From assembly GCA_016779205.1 (NCBI GenBank), contig JADHOC010000032.1, positions 1 to 32,929 of the forward strand: 32,929 bases of DNA, given 5' to 3'. This document shows, one piece after another, positions 23,459 to 32,848 of this stretch. Positions within the stretch are counted from its first letter, which is position 1; every line of letters begins with the position of its first letter. A model generated the notes under the pieces. The model had not been told where the DNA came from. It searched no databases and saw only the letters and a program-made list of their open reading frames with translations. Source of the DNA: Planctomycetota bacterium. GTDB lineage: Bacteria; Planctomycetota; UBA1135; GCA-002686595. A program made the translations under genes and the position numbers.

Positions 23459-24039
23459 GGCGGCGCTCCCTGCTCTGGCTGATCCCCCTCAGCGTGATCC
23501 TGATCATGGTGGCGGTCGTCCAGCTCGTCGCCTCGCGGGCGGAGCGCGCCAGGCTGCAGGTGGACCTCGAGATGATGATCACCATGCCGGACGGGGGCGT
23601 GCTGCCGCTCCGTGAGGTGCTCGCCCCGATCGAGTCACGGTCGGCGGCGTCCGAGGCCCAGCTGGCGGCGCCCTCAGGGGCCCCTGAGGCCCTTCGCCGC
23701 GATGGAGAGCCCGGCGAGGAGGTGGCCGACGCCGCGATCGAGGCGCGCAGCGCTGGGGTTGCCCAACCCATCACGCTGTGCGACCTTGCGGAGCAGAGGC
23801 TCCGTGGAGGAGACATCGCCCAGGCCAAGGCCCTCTACGCATCGGTGGCCCCCGGCGACGCGGACTACGGGCTCGCGCAGCGCCGGCTCGGCTGGGAGAT
23901 CCAGACCCGGTTCGAGGGCGATCCGCTCGCGGGGGTGGGGAGCGTGAATCGCAGCCTTCGGGCGAACCCGCTGGACGGGAACGCGTGGCAGGACGCCAGC
24001 CGCGTGTACCTCGAGAGCGTGACCTCGATCTTCCGCTGA
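23455..24039 (+). CDS. Single-pass membrane protein with TPR-like C-terminus
   Basis: The protein has 194 residues from the ATG overlapping the methyltransferase stop (ATGA, 23455-23458). The frame continues upstream to 23335 but that part shadows the methyltransferase. An N-terminal membrane anchor (SLLWLIPLSVILIMVAVVQLVA) is followed by a linker rich in A, E and P. The helical end (LCDLAEQRLRGGDIAQAKALYASVAPGDADYGLAQRRLGWEIQT) has the repeat style of tetratricopeptides. Function is unknown. It converges on the deoxyhypusine-synthase-like gene, with ten bases between the stops. Confidence 0.75.
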   Translation: MRRRSLLWLIPLSVILIMVAVVQLVASRAERARLQVDLEMMITMPDGGVLPLREVLAPIESRSAASEAQLAAPSGAPEALRRDGEPGEEVADAAIEARSAGVAQPITLCDLAEQRLRGGDIAQAKALYASVAPGDADYGLAQRRLGWEIQTRFEGDPLAGVGSVNRSLRANPLDGNAWQDASRVYLESVTSIFR

Positions 24040-24049
24040 GGCCTTGCGG

Positions 24050-25312
24050 TCAGGCGAGGTCGTAGTCGATCGAGCCTGTCAGCGACTCGCTGCGACCCGC
24101 GACCTCTGCCTTGAGCCCGTCCACCAGGCGCTCGCGCTCGTCGTACAGGCGGAAGCCGCGGTCGTCGCGAAGGTAGCCCCGCGCCTCGGGGTGCCGCTCC
24201 AACAGGGTCGCCTCGCCCAGCTCGTCGCGCAGTCGGCGAAGACGATCACGCTTGTCCAGGAGCGCCTTGGTGAGGAAGGGCATGACGGTCGAGTAGTCCG
24301 CCTGCATGGACTCGGTGGTCTGCTGGTAGGCGTCCTTGTCGACCTTGCCCCAGGTGACCGCCTCGGCGGGTGGGCAGGAGGAGAGGGAGCCATCGGTCAC
24401 GGGCGCCGTGGTGATCTGGATGTCGTACAGGAAGCCCTCGATGTCCTCGAGACCGAGGATCTGGCTCAGGGCGGGCTCCGGCTGGAGGTTGAAGTTCTTG
24501 GGGACCCCGCCCCCGAGTACGAGGGTTCCGAGCGCCCTCGCGTCGGACTCCCTCTGCCCCCAGACGTGGTAAGCGCAGCTCTCGAAGACCTCGGCGTGCA
24601 GGTCGAGCTCGAAGGCGTGCTCGAGCATCCCGGCCTCCGCCATGGCCCAGAGCTTCATGGAGTTGAGGAAGACCGAGCCGTCGCCCGGGGCGCCGACGAA
24701 GACCGGGATCGCCTTGCGGTGGCAGAGGGCGAGGAGCCCCTCCGGCGCGCCGTTTCGCTGTTCCTGTCGGGCGAACCGCGCGCCGAGGAGGTGGCGCAGT
24801 TCGGTGCCTGTCATCTTCCGCTGGAACTCCGGTTCGCGGAGGAGGGCGCTCAGGAAGCGGTCCTGTCCGAGGAGCACGTTCTCGTCGAAGCCCACGTCGG
24901 TGATCCGGATGATCCGGTCGTCCCGGAGCGCCCCATCGTCGCCGTTCAGAGGGACCTCGTGGATGGGGTGCTCGGCCGCGTCGTCGAGGGCCCGGTGGCC
25001 GTCGTGGTAGCAGACGGCGTCGGTGGTGGACACGAGGCAGAACCAGCCCGTGTCGAGCAGCGGGTTGAGCCAGGCGATGTGTTGACCCGAGGCGGTCACC
25101 GGCCCCGCGACGGCCAGGGTCATCGGGACTCCCTCCCCGATGGCCCGGTCGAGGAGCCCCCATACGCGTCGGACATAGCCGCCGCCGAAGCTCGGGAACG
25201 CGTTCTCGATGAGGTGATCCAGGTGCTTGACCTCGGTGACCGGGCGGTGCCTGAGCGGGGCGCCTGCGGCCTGGCAGCCCTGGGCAGGGGTGGAGTCGCG
25301 TCGGGTGGGCAT
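24050..25312 (-). CDS. Deoxyhypusine-synthase-family protein
   Basis: The 420-residue protein shows the deoxyhypusine synthase fold. The active-site lysine is K272 in LGGGVPKNF, equivalent to the GGGxxKHH lysine that forms the enzyme-imine intermediate. It is followed by the characteristic DGSLSSCPPAEAVTWGKVD, matching DGSDSGxxPDEAVSWGK of true synthases. The family transfers a 4-aminobutyl group from spermidine, using NAD. In archaea and eukaryotes the acceptor is eIF5A; bacteria lack eIF5A, and bacterial members are thought to act on small amines, for example making homospermidine. The acceptor here is not known. The gene starts 28 bases after nadA on the same strand, so they are probably one operon; both concern NAD, one as product pathway and one as cofactor. 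Confidence 0.87.
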   Translation of the reverse strand: MPTRRDSTPAQGCQAAGAPLRHRPVTEVKHLDHLIENAFPSFGGGYVRRVWGLLDRAIGEGVPMTLAVAGPVTASGQHIAWLNPLLDTGWFCLVSTTDAVCYHDGHRALDDAAEHPIHEVPLNGDDGALRDDRIIRITDVGFDENVLLGQDRFLSALLREPEFQRKMTGTELRHLLGARFARQEQRNGAPEGLLALCHRKAIPVFVGAPGDGSVFLNSMKLWAMAEAGMLEHAFELDLHAEVFESCAYHVWGQRESDARALGTLVLGGGVPKNFNLQPEPALSQILGLEDIEGFLYDIQITTAPVTDGSLSSCPPAEAVTWGKVDKDAYQQTTESMQADYSTVMPFLTKALLDKRDRLRRLRDELGEATLLERHPEARGYLRDDRGFRLYDERERLVDGLKAEVAGRSESLTGSIDYDLA

Positions 25313-25340
25313 GGGGTCAGTCCAGCGGGGGTGGCCAGGT

Positions 25341-26702
25341 TCAGGCGCCGGCGCGCTCGGTCACGGTGATCATGTTCTCGAGGGCCAGCCGGGCCTCGGC
25401 CTTGAGCTCCTCCCGCTCCGCCTCGCTGAGGCGGTCCCGGCGTCCGGAGATCTCATCCACGGAGTCCCCGGCGAGGACGCGGTTCGCCTCCGGCGCCTCA
25501 CCGCGCCGCAGGAGGTCGAGCATGCCCGCCAGGTGGGGCGGGTCGTTGCGGCTCATGGTCGCGCAGCCGCAGCCGGCCGCCAGCGAGCCCGGGACCTCGG
25601 CGAGGTGGACGATGTCCACGCCGCGCTTGGCGCCCTCCGCGCGGGCGTTGCGCACGAAGTGCCCCTCGGTGCCGATGGCGAGGCGATCGCCCGGCTTCGC
25701 GTCCATGACCGCCTTCCAGAGGAAGTTGGTGCTGCCGCTGCCGTCGGCGGCACGCACCGTCTCCACGGGCGACTCCGGGTGAACGAGGACCGTGCGACCG
25801 TCCCGCTTCCAGTGCTCGACCATCTCGGGCTTGAAGACCGTGTGCACTCCGCAGAACGAGCCCCACAGGATCATCTCCGCGGCGTCGAGGGCCTCGAGCC
25901 CCCCGTCGACGTCCTCCAGTCGGTAGGACCCCGAGAAAGTCCCGGGGTCGGGGAGGGCGAGGAGGCTCGCGGGGTCCATGCCGAGCTGGTCCGCCACGTT
26001 GCGCCCGAGGTGCTGGTCGGGGACGAAGAAGATCTTCTTCCCCTGCTCGCGCGCCCAGCGCACCACGTGCTGCGCGTTCGAGCTCGTACAGACGGCGCCC
26101 CCGGTTCGGCCTGCCAGGGCCTTGAGGCGACCGGACGTGTTCATGTATGCCACCACGAGGAGGTCGTCGCCGTAGCGGTCGATGAGCTGATCCGCGATGG
26201 GGAGCACCATGTGATCCTTGGCGAGCATCTCCATCGTGCAGCCCGCCTTGGGATTCGTGATCCAGACCTCCTGGTGGGGGTGGCTGAGCACGGCGACGGT
26301 CTCGGCCATGAAGTGGACCGCCGACTCGACGATGACCCGCTTCTCGGGGTTCCGCTCAGCCTGGAGCGCGAGCACGTAGCTGTCCGAGACCGCCCCGTGG
26401 TACCGCTCCACCAGCTTCACGATCTCTCCTCCCATGTAGAAGTGGGCCAGGAGCAGTAGCTCGTCTCCGAAGTGCTCGATGGCGGGGACCACGTAGCGGT
26501 CCAGCCAGGGCAGGACCGTCTCCGGCGTCCTGTCCGGGAGGGCCAGGTATTCCTCGGCGTAGGGCCGGAACTCCTCCTGGTACCAATCGAGGGGTAGATC
26601 CGTCTGGCAGATCGGAATTCCAGTCTCGAGGGTCAGGCCCGTGGGGCGAACCTCCGACGATAGAGACGTGGACGGGGCGTTGCTGGGTCGATTGGGGGAC
26701 AT
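25341..26702 (-). CDS. nadA: Quinolinate synthase
   Basis: The 453-residue protein has the three iron-sulfur cysteine regions of NadA: C155 in PKAGCTMEM, C284 in GSFCGVH, and C378/C380 in AGCGCATMSRN. Other hallmarks are LLAHFYMGGEIV, CTSSNAQHVVRWA, FFVPDQHLGRN and VHPESP. NadA condenses iminoaspartate with dihydroxyacetone phosphate to quinolinate in NAD synthesis, using a 4Fe-4S cluster. It is longer than the roughly 350-residue E. coli enzyme, partly from an insert before the second cysteine region and a C-terminal extension. The ATG at 26702 is preceded by AGGAGG at six bases, a near-ideal ribosome site. nadB and nadC are not in the window. Confidence 0.94.
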   Translation of the reverse strand: MSPNRPSNAPSTSLSSEVRPTGLTLETGIPICQTDLPLDWYQEEFRPYAEEYLALPDRTPETVLPWLDRYVVPAIEHFGDELLLLAHFYMGGEIVKLVERYHGAVSDSYVLALQAERNPEKRVIVESAVHFMAETVAVLSHPHQEVWITNPKAGCTMEMLAKDHMVLPIADQLIDRYGDDLLVVAYMNTSGRLKALAGRTGGAVCTSSNAQHVVRWAREQGKKIFFVPDQHLGRNVADQLGMDPASLLALPDPGTFSGSYRLEDVDGGLEALDAAEMILWGSFCGVHTVFKPEMVEHWKRDGRTVLVHPESPVETVRAADGSGSTNFLWKAVMDAKPGDRLAIGTEGHFVRNARAEGAKRGVDIVHLAEVPGSLAAGCGCATMSRNDPPHLAGMLDLLRRGEAPEANRVLAGDSVDEISGRRDRLSEAEREELKAEARLALENMITVTERAGA

Positions 26703-26846
26703 TCAGGGCCTCCTACGGGGCGGCGACGCCGCCTGGCGGACGCACAGTCTAGGCCGTCAGCGGTCCGTTCCATCCACTGCCATCGACTCGTAAGCTGCTC
26801 ATTCCCGGGATCTCCCCGGCCTGCAGCCCCCGACGGACGTCGAATC

Positions 26847-28952
26847 ATGCCTGACTCGTCTCGAAACTGCCCTCGATCCCGAGCCCGGACCGCCACGCCC
26901 CTGGCGGCGGCGACGCTGATGGCCCTGGTTACCGCGTGTTCCTCAGGTGGGGGAGAGGCGCTGCCTGCTCCCGTGGAGGAGGAGGTCAGCCCCTTCCCGA
27001 AGCTGGATGCGGGGCTGAACCTTCGCCCGGCGAGCCGCGTCGGGCAGGCGGTCTTCACCCTGGAGGGCATCAACGGAGGAGTGTTCGATCTCACCGGGGT
27101 CGAGCTCCGGGGGCAGGACGCCGGCGCGCGGATCGACACCGTGCTCGGTCACGGGATCCTGGTGCGCCGCTGCAACGGGATCACCATCCGCGGCGGGCTC
27201 ATCGGTGGCTACAAGGGCTGCATCGTCATCGAGGACTCGAGCGACGTGACCATCGAAGGGGTGCGCTTCGACGGCTGGTACGGGCAGCGGTTGAAGTCGA
27301 CCGAGTTCGCGGAGGACACGACCGACTGGCTCTCGCCCCACGAGAACGACCGCGGCGAGTGGCTCGAGGAGTACGGCGCGGCCATCTCCGCCACGAACTG
27401 CCGGGGGCTCGAGGTCCGCGGTTGCCGCGGAAGGCGCGGGCAGAACGGCGTGCTGCTCACCCGGAGCGACGACTGCCAGGTCTACGACAACGACTTCTCC
27501 TTCCTCTCCGGTTGGGGCCTGGGCATGTACCGCTCGTCGGAGTGCGTCGTGTCGCACAACGTCTTCGACTACTGCGTTCGCGGCTACAGCCACGGCTCGT
27601 ACTGGAGGGGCCAGGACTCGGCCGGGATCCTCATGTTCGAGGGCTGCTCGAAGAACCTCGTCATCCGCAACAGCGCCACCCACTGCGGAGACGGAGTCTT
27701 CGTGTACGCCGGACAGGACCTCGTCCAGGACGCCTCGACGACGGCCACCGGCTGCGACCAGAACATCTTCGCCGAGAACGACCTGCGCTACTCCGTCGCC
27801 AACTCGGTGGAGATCACCTTCAGCGACCGGAACGCGGTGCTCCGGAACGACCTCCGCGGGGCGCACCAGCACGGGATCTGGGGCGGCTACTCCTCCCGGA
27901 TGATCATCCTCGGCAACCGCATCGAGGAGGTCATCGGGGGCGGCGTGACCATCGAGCACGGCCAGGACTGCCTGATCGCGGATAACTCCATCGCGCGCAA
28001 CGAGATCGGTCTTGAGCTCTACTGGGACGAGGACCCCGAGTTCGTTCTGGGCCCCTACGCGAAGGTCCGGGACGTCTCCTCCCGCGATCACTTCGTGCTG
28101 GAGAACACCTTCGAGGACAACGTGGTGGACCTCGCGATGAGGCGCTCCACGGGGCTCACCTTCCACGCTAATGACTACGTCCCCGGGACCCGCGCGCCCT
28201 ACATCGCGGATCTCGCCTGTGAGGGAGACGCGGGCTTCGACCAGGACACGGTCAAGCGCTGGCTGGACGCTCCGCTGGGGGCGATCCCTTCCGGGAACGT
28301 GAGCGAGGTGACCATGCGCCCCTGGGTGGGGACGCCGCCCGAGATGCTCGGGGTCTGGCGCGGCTACCGCCTCCCCCAGGTGCCCGGCTCGCAGGAGATC
28401 CGGGCGGAGGAGCGGGACGAGTTCCGCGGGGGGCTGGAGACGATCGTGCTGGGCGAGTGGGGGCCCTGGGACTTCCGCTCCGGGGCGCCGCGCCCGCCGC
28501 GCCAGAAGCCCGGAGGGCTGCTGGCCGACAGCGTCTGGGCCGCGGAGTGGTTCCAGTGGGACCTCGCGAGCAGCGACCCGCGGACCCTCGAGGGCGCGTG
28601 GCGTCAACGGGCCTCGACGCCTGAAGTCACCGCGCGCGTGTCGACCTTCACCAACCCGTGGTCGAGCGAGGAGGTCCGCCGGATTGTCGGCGCCGAGTTC
28701 TTCGGGTTGATCGCCGACTCCACCTTCCGCTGCGATCGGAGCATGAGGGCGAACTACGCGCTCACGGTCAACTCCGACGACGGGGTGCGGGTCCTCATCG
28801 ATGGGGAGCCCGTGCTTGAGGATTGGACTCTCCACGCGCCCCGGCGTGAGGAGCAGCTCCTCGAGCTGGAGCCTGGGGAACACTCGATCCGGATCGAGTA
28901 CTTCCAGATCCAGGGCGCGGCTGCGCTCTCGATCGACCTCTCGCCCCGCTGA
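26847..28952 (+). CDS. Exported lipoprotein: right-handed beta-helix plus PA14 domain
   Basis: The protein has 701 residues. The N-terminus has a hydrophobic segment ending in ALVTAC; C31 fits a lipobox, so the mature protein is probably lipid-anchored. Residues about 100-450 are parallel beta-helix repeats of NosD/pectate-lyase type (GITIRGGLIGGYKGCIVIEDSSDVTIEGV and similar turns). The last roughly 180 residues end in a PA14-type carbohydrate-binding domain (YALTVNSDDGVRVLIDGEPVLEDW, then HSIRIEYFQIQGAAAL). Such architecture suits polysaccharide binding or cleavage at the cell surface, but catalytic residues are not evident. It is divergent from nadA across a 144-base gap. Confidence 0.87.
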   Translation: MPDSSRNCPRSRARTATPLAAATLMALVTACSSGGGEALPAPVEEEVSPFPKLDAGLNLRPASRVGQAVFTLEGINGGVFDLTGVELRGQDAGARIDTVLGHGILVRRCNGITIRGGLIGGYKGCIVIEDSSDVTIEGVRFDGWYGQRLKSTEFAEDTTDWLSPHENDRGEWLEEYGAAISATNCRGLEVRGCRGRRGQNGVLLTRSDDCQVYDNDFSFLSGWGLGMYRSSECVVSHNVFDYCVRGYSHGSYWRGQDSAGILMFEGCSKNLVIRNSATHCGDGVFVYAGQDLVQDASTTATGCDQNIFAENDLRYSVANSVEITFSDRNAVLRNDLRGAHQHGIWGGYSSRMIILGNRIEEVIGGGVTIEHGQDCLIADNSIARNEIGLELYWDEDPEFVLGPYAKVRDVSSRDHFVLENTFEDNVVDLAMRRSTGLTFHANDYVPGTRAPYIADLACEGDAGFDQDTVKRWLDAPLGAIPSGNVSEVTMRPWVGTPPEMLGVWRGYRLPQVPGSQEIRAEERDEFRGGLETIVLGEWGPWDFRSGAPRPPRQKPGGLLADSVWAAEWFQWDLASSDPRTLEGAWRQRASTPEVTARVSTFTNPWSSEEVRRIVGAEFFGLIADSTFRCDRSMRANYALTVNSDDGVRVLIDGEPVLEDWTLHAPRREEQLLELEPGEHSIRIEYFQIQGAAALSIDLSPR

Positions 28953-29058
28953 ATCAGCCCGAATAGCGCACCGGGTTGGCTCAGCCCGCTTCGCTCAGCC
29001 CGCCGGGCTCACCCGGGGGGCACCGGTCCGAGGCTCTTCCAACCCCTCTCGCGGGGCC

Positions 29059-30402
29059 TCAGTCATCGAGGTGGAACGCGTCCCGGTAGCGCGTCTCCAT
29101 CATCCCGCGGAAGTCACGGCGGGTGGAGAGCGACTGCAGCTCCTTCAGGGAGATCGGCGCGTCCTCGAGGTACTGCTTGGCCTCCCGGAACTTCTTCTGC
29201 CGGGCGAGGGTCTGTGCGATTCCGATGAACAGTTCCTTGTTCCGATTCTGCGAGGACCCCTTGGAGGCGTCGATGGCGCGGCGCCACTCCTTGACGGAGG
29301 CGCTGTAGTCTCCGATCTCGTGCAGGAGACGGGCCCGGTCGCTCGCGTTCTGCACGATGAAGAACGCCTGCTCCCCGGTGGGCTCGCCGATCTCCTCGAG
29401 GAGTGCCTTGCGCGCTCCCCGGTCCTTCATGCGGGCCAGGAGCATGAGCGCGGCAGTGCGCACGTCGGATCGGGCGAAGTTGGTGTAGTCGTCGACCTTG
29501 CGCTTGACCGGAGTCCCCACCTTGGCGTCTGTGGTCCGCAGCAGGTCGAAGAGGTCGACGCGGGCCTCCGACGACGTCTCGGGGTCCACCGCCACGGCGC
29601 CCAGGGCGCGGGAGTGGTCGAGCTCGTCCATGAGCTCACTGTGGCTGTCATAGAACGCGAACAGCTCAGCGGCGAGGCCCGGCGCCGCCGGCGTGCCGAG
29701 CAGCTGGAGGACCACAGCCGCGGAGGTCTCCACGGGGGCCGCGCCGAGCCCGGCGAGAGCGGCGGCCGCCACGGCGGGGTCGTCGTCAGAGACCTTGCTC
29801 TTGATGAACTCGATGCCCTCGGCGGTCCCGAGCACGGCGAGGGTCATGAAGGCGGCCTCCTGGATCGCAGCGCCTAGCTCAGGCGAGGCGCCGAGGCTGG
29901 CGCCGCCCGCGGCGATGGACTGGAGGGGGCGCGTCACCCGCCGGGGCTCCGGGGTCCCGGTGAGGGCGGTCAGCGCGTTCAGGCGGGCGAGGGGGGCCCC
30001 CTCCTTCGCCATGCGCACCAGCTCGTCGGTGACGGCGGGGCTGGAGAGGTCCGCGACGACCTCGGCCACAAGCTCGGCCCGGAAGACCTGCCCCTTCGAG
30101 GGCTTCAGGCCCGGGTCGAGGTAGAGCAGCATGAGGGGCGCCGCGGCCCCGCCGAGCTCCCTCAGCGCTCGCTGGCGGGCCACGGTTCGGGACGATCGGG
30201 TGGGGATCTTCAGGCCGTCGAGTTCGCCCACGAGGCGCACCACCTCGGGGCGAAGGGCCTCGAGGCTCATGGCCCGGGCCTCCTCTGCCTGGCGCAGGAG
30301 GTCCTCCAGGCTCTGCCTGCCTTCCTGGGGCGGGCTCGGCGCGGAGAGGGCCGGGCCGGTCAAGAGGAGCGCGAGGAGGGCGGTCGCAGGGCGGTAGGTC
30401 AT
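29059..30402 (-). CDS. Exported HEAT/TPR-repeat protein
   Basis: The protein has 447 residues from the ATG at 30402. The signal peptide is MTYRPATALLALLLTGPALSA. The much longer open frame upstream to 32769 is antisense to mnmG and is not used. Residues about 60-330 are helical HEAT-like repeats (ARLNALTALTGTPEPRRV, DDPAVAAAALAGLGAAPV, SDVRTAALMLLARMKDRGARKALLEEIG). The end is TPR-like (DRARLLHEIGDYSASVKEWRRAIDASKG..., then IAQTLARQKKFREAKQYLED). It is probably a periplasmic protein-interaction scaffold. It converges on the PA14 lipoprotein gene. Confidence 0.85.
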   Translation of the reverse strand: MTYRPATALLALLLTGPALSAPSPPQEGRQSLEDLLRQAEEARAMSLEALRPEVVRLVGELDGLKIPTRSSRTVARQRALRELGGAAAPLMLLYLDPGLKPSKGQVFRAELVAEVVADLSSPAVTDELVRMAKEGAPLARLNALTALTGTPEPRRVTRPLQSIAAGGASLGASPELGAAIQEAAFMTLAVLGTAEGIEFIKSKVSDDDPAVAAAALAGLGAAPVETSAAVVLQLLGTPAAPGLAAELFAFYDSHSELMDELDHSRALGAVAVDPETSSEARVDLFDLLRTTDAKVGTPVKRKVDDYTNFARSDVRTAALMLLARMKDRGARKALLEEIGEPTGEQAFFIVQNASDRARLLHEIGDYSASVKEWRRAIDASKGSSQNRNKELFIGIAQTLARQKKFREAKQYLEDAPISLKELQSLSTRRDFRGMMETRYRDAFHLDD

Positions 30403-30463
30403 GGGCGGAGGACGCGGCCTCGGGAGCCGCGGGGACCCAGGATACCGCCGGACCGGGCCGGGG

Positions 30464-30673
30464 TCACCGGTTGGGGCGGGACCCCGGGGGGGCCTTGCGC
30501 CCCATGGGCGCGAGCACCACGTCCGGGCCGCTGGACTCGTGACGCCGGGATGCGGTCCCGGGAGCCATGGCGATGGGCTGCCCCGCCCCGCCGGACTCCT
30601 CCGGACCGGGCTCCAGCTGTGTTCCATAGATGGACCGGAGCTGGTCGAGGTGGCGGAAGACCCAGGCTTGCAT
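30464..30673 (-). CDS. Possible small protein upstream of the HEAT/TPR gene
   Basis: A 69-codon minus-strand frame begins MQAWVFRHLDQLRSIYGTQ and has GC-ending codons throughout, as coding sequence here does. It lies in a 363-base interval that otherwise has no gene, 61 bases upstream of the HEAT/TPR gene, and faces mnmG. There is no clear Shine-Dalgarno, and the C-terminal half is low-complexity (G, P, R, S). No family is recognised. It may be a small cytoplasmic protein or spurious. Confidence 0.4.
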   Translation of the reverse strand: MQAWVFRHLDQLRSIYGTQLEPGPEESGGAGQPIAMAPGTASRRHESSGPDVVLAPMGRKAPPGSRPNR

Positions 30674-30765
30674 GGTGGTTGTGGAGCATTCGCTCCGCAC
30701 TTCCACCCATCGGCAGGGGTGCCCCCGTGCCTTGCCCGCTCCCTCTGGATAACCTCTCGGCTCCC

Positions 30766-32673
30766 ATGTCCTCCCCCTCTCCCGAGCCCACGGCCTCCCG
30801 GCACCCCTTCGCGGCCCCCGACGCCAGCCTGGCGCGGGACGCGGACGTGATCGTGGTCGGCGGAGGGCACGCCGGGGTCGAGGCGGCCCTGGCGGCCGCG
30901 AGGCTCGGGGCGGACGTCCGCCTCGTGAGCTTCGACCTCGAGAAGGTGGGGGAGATGAGCTGCAACCCGGCCATCGGCGGGCTGGGTAAGGGGCAGATGG
31001 TGCGGGAGATCGACGCCTTGGGAGGTGCCATGGGCCAGGTGGCAGACGCCACCGGGATCCAGTTCCGGATGCTGAACACGGCGAAGGGCGCGGCGGTCCA
31101 GGCTCCACGGTGCCAGTCGGACCGCCACCGCTACCGGGAGGAGGCGACGCGCTGGGTACAGGACGCCAGCGGCGTCGAGCTCGTGGAGGGGGCGGTCACG
31201 GGCCTGATCCTGGAGGAGATCCACGGGGTGCTCGGGGTCCGCGGGGTCCGTCTCGAGGATGGGGTCGAGCTTCGTGCGCACGCGACCATCCTGACCACGG
31301 GCACCTTCCTCCGGGCGATCATGCACACGGGCGAGAGCAAGGCCAGCGGGGGCCGCGTCGGCGAGCGCAGCGCGGACGGCCTCTCCGGGGACGTCGAGCG
31401 GCTGGGGCTCCGCCTTGGGCGCCTCAAGACCGGGACGCCGCCGCGGATCGACCGTCGGACGGTCGACTTCAGCGTGATGGAGGCGCAGCCAGGGGACGCT
31501 CTGCCGAGGCCCTTCTCGTTCCTCTCGGACCCCAGGTCCTTCCCCTCGCTGCCGCAGGTGGACTGCCACATCACCTTCACCAACGAGCGCACCCACCGGA
31601 TCATCGCCGAGAACGTGCACCGGGCCCCCATGTACAACGGCTCGATCGGCGGGGTGGGGCCGCGGTACTGCCCCGCCGTCGAGGACAAGATCATGCGCTT
31701 CCCCGACCGGGAGCGGCATCAGATCTTCGTGGAGCCCGAGGGGCTGGACACCGACGTCCTCTACATCAACGGGCTCTCCACGTCGCTCCCCGCGGAGGTG
31801 CAGGAGGACTTCCTCCGAACGGTCCCCGGACTCGAGCGCGCCAAGTTCCTCAGGCACGGCTACGCCGTCGAGTACGACTTCGTTCAGCCGAGCCAGCTGG
31901 CGGACTCCCTCCAGCTCCAGGAGGTCCCAGGGCTCTTCCTCGCCGGCCAGATCAACGGGACCTCTGGCTACGAGGAGGCGGCTGGCCAGGGTCTGATCGC
32001 CGGCGCCAACGCGGCCCTCTGGATCCAGGACAGAGCCCCGTTCGTGCTGCACCGTCACGAGGCCTACCTCGGCGTGATGGTGGACGACCTCGTGATCACC
32101 AACCCGAAGGAGCCCTACCGGATGTTCTCCAGCAGGGCCGAGTACCGGCTGCTCCTGCGACACGATAACGCCGACCGGCGCCTCGTGACGAGGGCGGCTG
32201 AGGTCGGGCTCGTGGACAGGGCGCGGGCGGATCGTGTGAGGGCCAAGGAGGCCAACATCGACTCCGCGATCCGCCTCCTTGGGGGAACGAGGGACCGGCA
32301 GAACAAGCCCTGGCTGGAGGTGCTCCGACGACCGGGTGAGACCTTCGAATCGGTGGCCGCGGCGGCTGGCGTTGTGGAGCTGAAGGAGCTCTCCCTCGAG
32401 TGCCGTGAGGCGGTGCAGATCGACGTCAAGTACGAGGGCTACATCGCGCGTCAGGCGGATGACGTGGCCCGCATGGCGAAGCAGGAGTCCACCGAGATCC
32501 CCCGGGACCTTGACTACAGCACGCTCGACGGGCTCGCCAACGAGGCCCGAGAGAAGCTGATGGATCTGCGCCCGCGGACCCTCGGCGCCGCTGGGCGCAT
32601 CGAGGGTGTCCGGCCGCCGGACGTTGCGCTGATCGGGATCCACGTGGCGCGGCTGAAGGCCACTGGCCGCTGA
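30766..32673 (+). CDS. mnmG: tRNA uridine-5-carboxymethylaminomethyl modification enzyme MnmG
   Basis: The 635-residue protein compares with 629 in E. coli. The FAD-binding dinucleotide motif is VIVVGGGHAGVEAA (28-41). CNPAIGGLGKGQMVREIDALGG follows. GGVGPRYCPAVEDKIMRF holds the conserved catalytic cysteine, and GQINGTSGYEEAAGQGLIAGANAA is the second family signature. The C-terminal helical domain that binds MnmE and tRNA is complete (EALxVKYEGYI-like EVQIDVKYEGYIARQ region and a final APPDVALIGIH-like segment). With MnmE it adds the aminomethyl or carboxymethylaminomethyl group to U34. The frame is open back to 30550; the ATG at 30766 starts a normal-length N-terminus. mnmE is not in the window. 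Confidence 0.95.
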   Translation: MSSPSPEPTASRHPFAAPDASLARDADVIVVGGGHAGVEAALAAARLGADVRLVSFDLEKVGEMSCNPAIGGLGKGQMVREIDALGGAMGQVADATGIQFRMLNTAKGAAVQAPRCQSDRHRYREEATRWVQDASGVELVEGAVTGLILEEIHGVLGVRGVRLEDGVELRAHATILTTGTFLRAIMHTGESKASGGRVGERSADGLSGDVERLGLRLGRLKTGTPPRIDRRTVDFSVMEAQPGDALPRPFSFLSDPRSFPSLPQVDCHITFTNERTHRIIAENVHRAPMYNGSIGGVGPRYCPAVEDKIMRFPDRERHQIFVEPEGLDTDVLYINGLSTSLPAEVQEDFLRTVPGLERAKFLRHGYAVEYDFVQPSQLADSLQLQEVPGLFLAGQINGTSGYEEAAGQGLIAGANAALWIQDRAPFVLHRHEAYLGVMVDDLVITNPKEPYRMFSSRAEYRLLLRHDNADRRLVTRAAEVGLVDRARADRVRAKEANIDSAIRLLGGTRDRQNKPWLEVLRRPGETFESVAAAAGVVELKELSLECREAVQIDVKYEGYIARQADDVARMAKQESTEIPRDLDYSTLDGLANEAREKLMDLRPRTLGAAGRIEGVRPPDVALIGIHVARLKATGR

Positions 32674-32790
32674 GCCCTGGCTAGATGCGCCTGCTCGCGT
32701 GGGCGTCGCCGCCAGTGAGACGGTCACCTTTCTCGCGGCGGGTCCGAGGGCCTGCCATCCTCTCCCCACGAGTCCGTCCGAGAATGAAGA

Positions 32791-32828
32791 GCGCCCCGCG
32801 CCGACCAGGATTGGCCGACGCGGGGCGC
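32791..32828 (-). terminator. GC-rich hairpin after the partial minus-strand gene
   Basis: GCGCCCCGCG (32791-32800) and CGCGGGGCGC (32819-32828) are perfect 10-bp arms. On the minus strand the hairpin starts 20 bases after the stop of the partial gene and is followed by TCTTCATTCT, a broken T-rich run. It could also end mnmG transcription from the other side. Confidence 0.6.
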
Positions 32829-32848
32829 GTCATGGCAGCGGCGTCAGA

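Noticed and set aside
30403..32769. 1236-residue minus-strand frame reaching over mnmG
   Set aside because: Its first roughly 790 residues are the complement of mnmG; the signal peptide at 30402 marks the real start.
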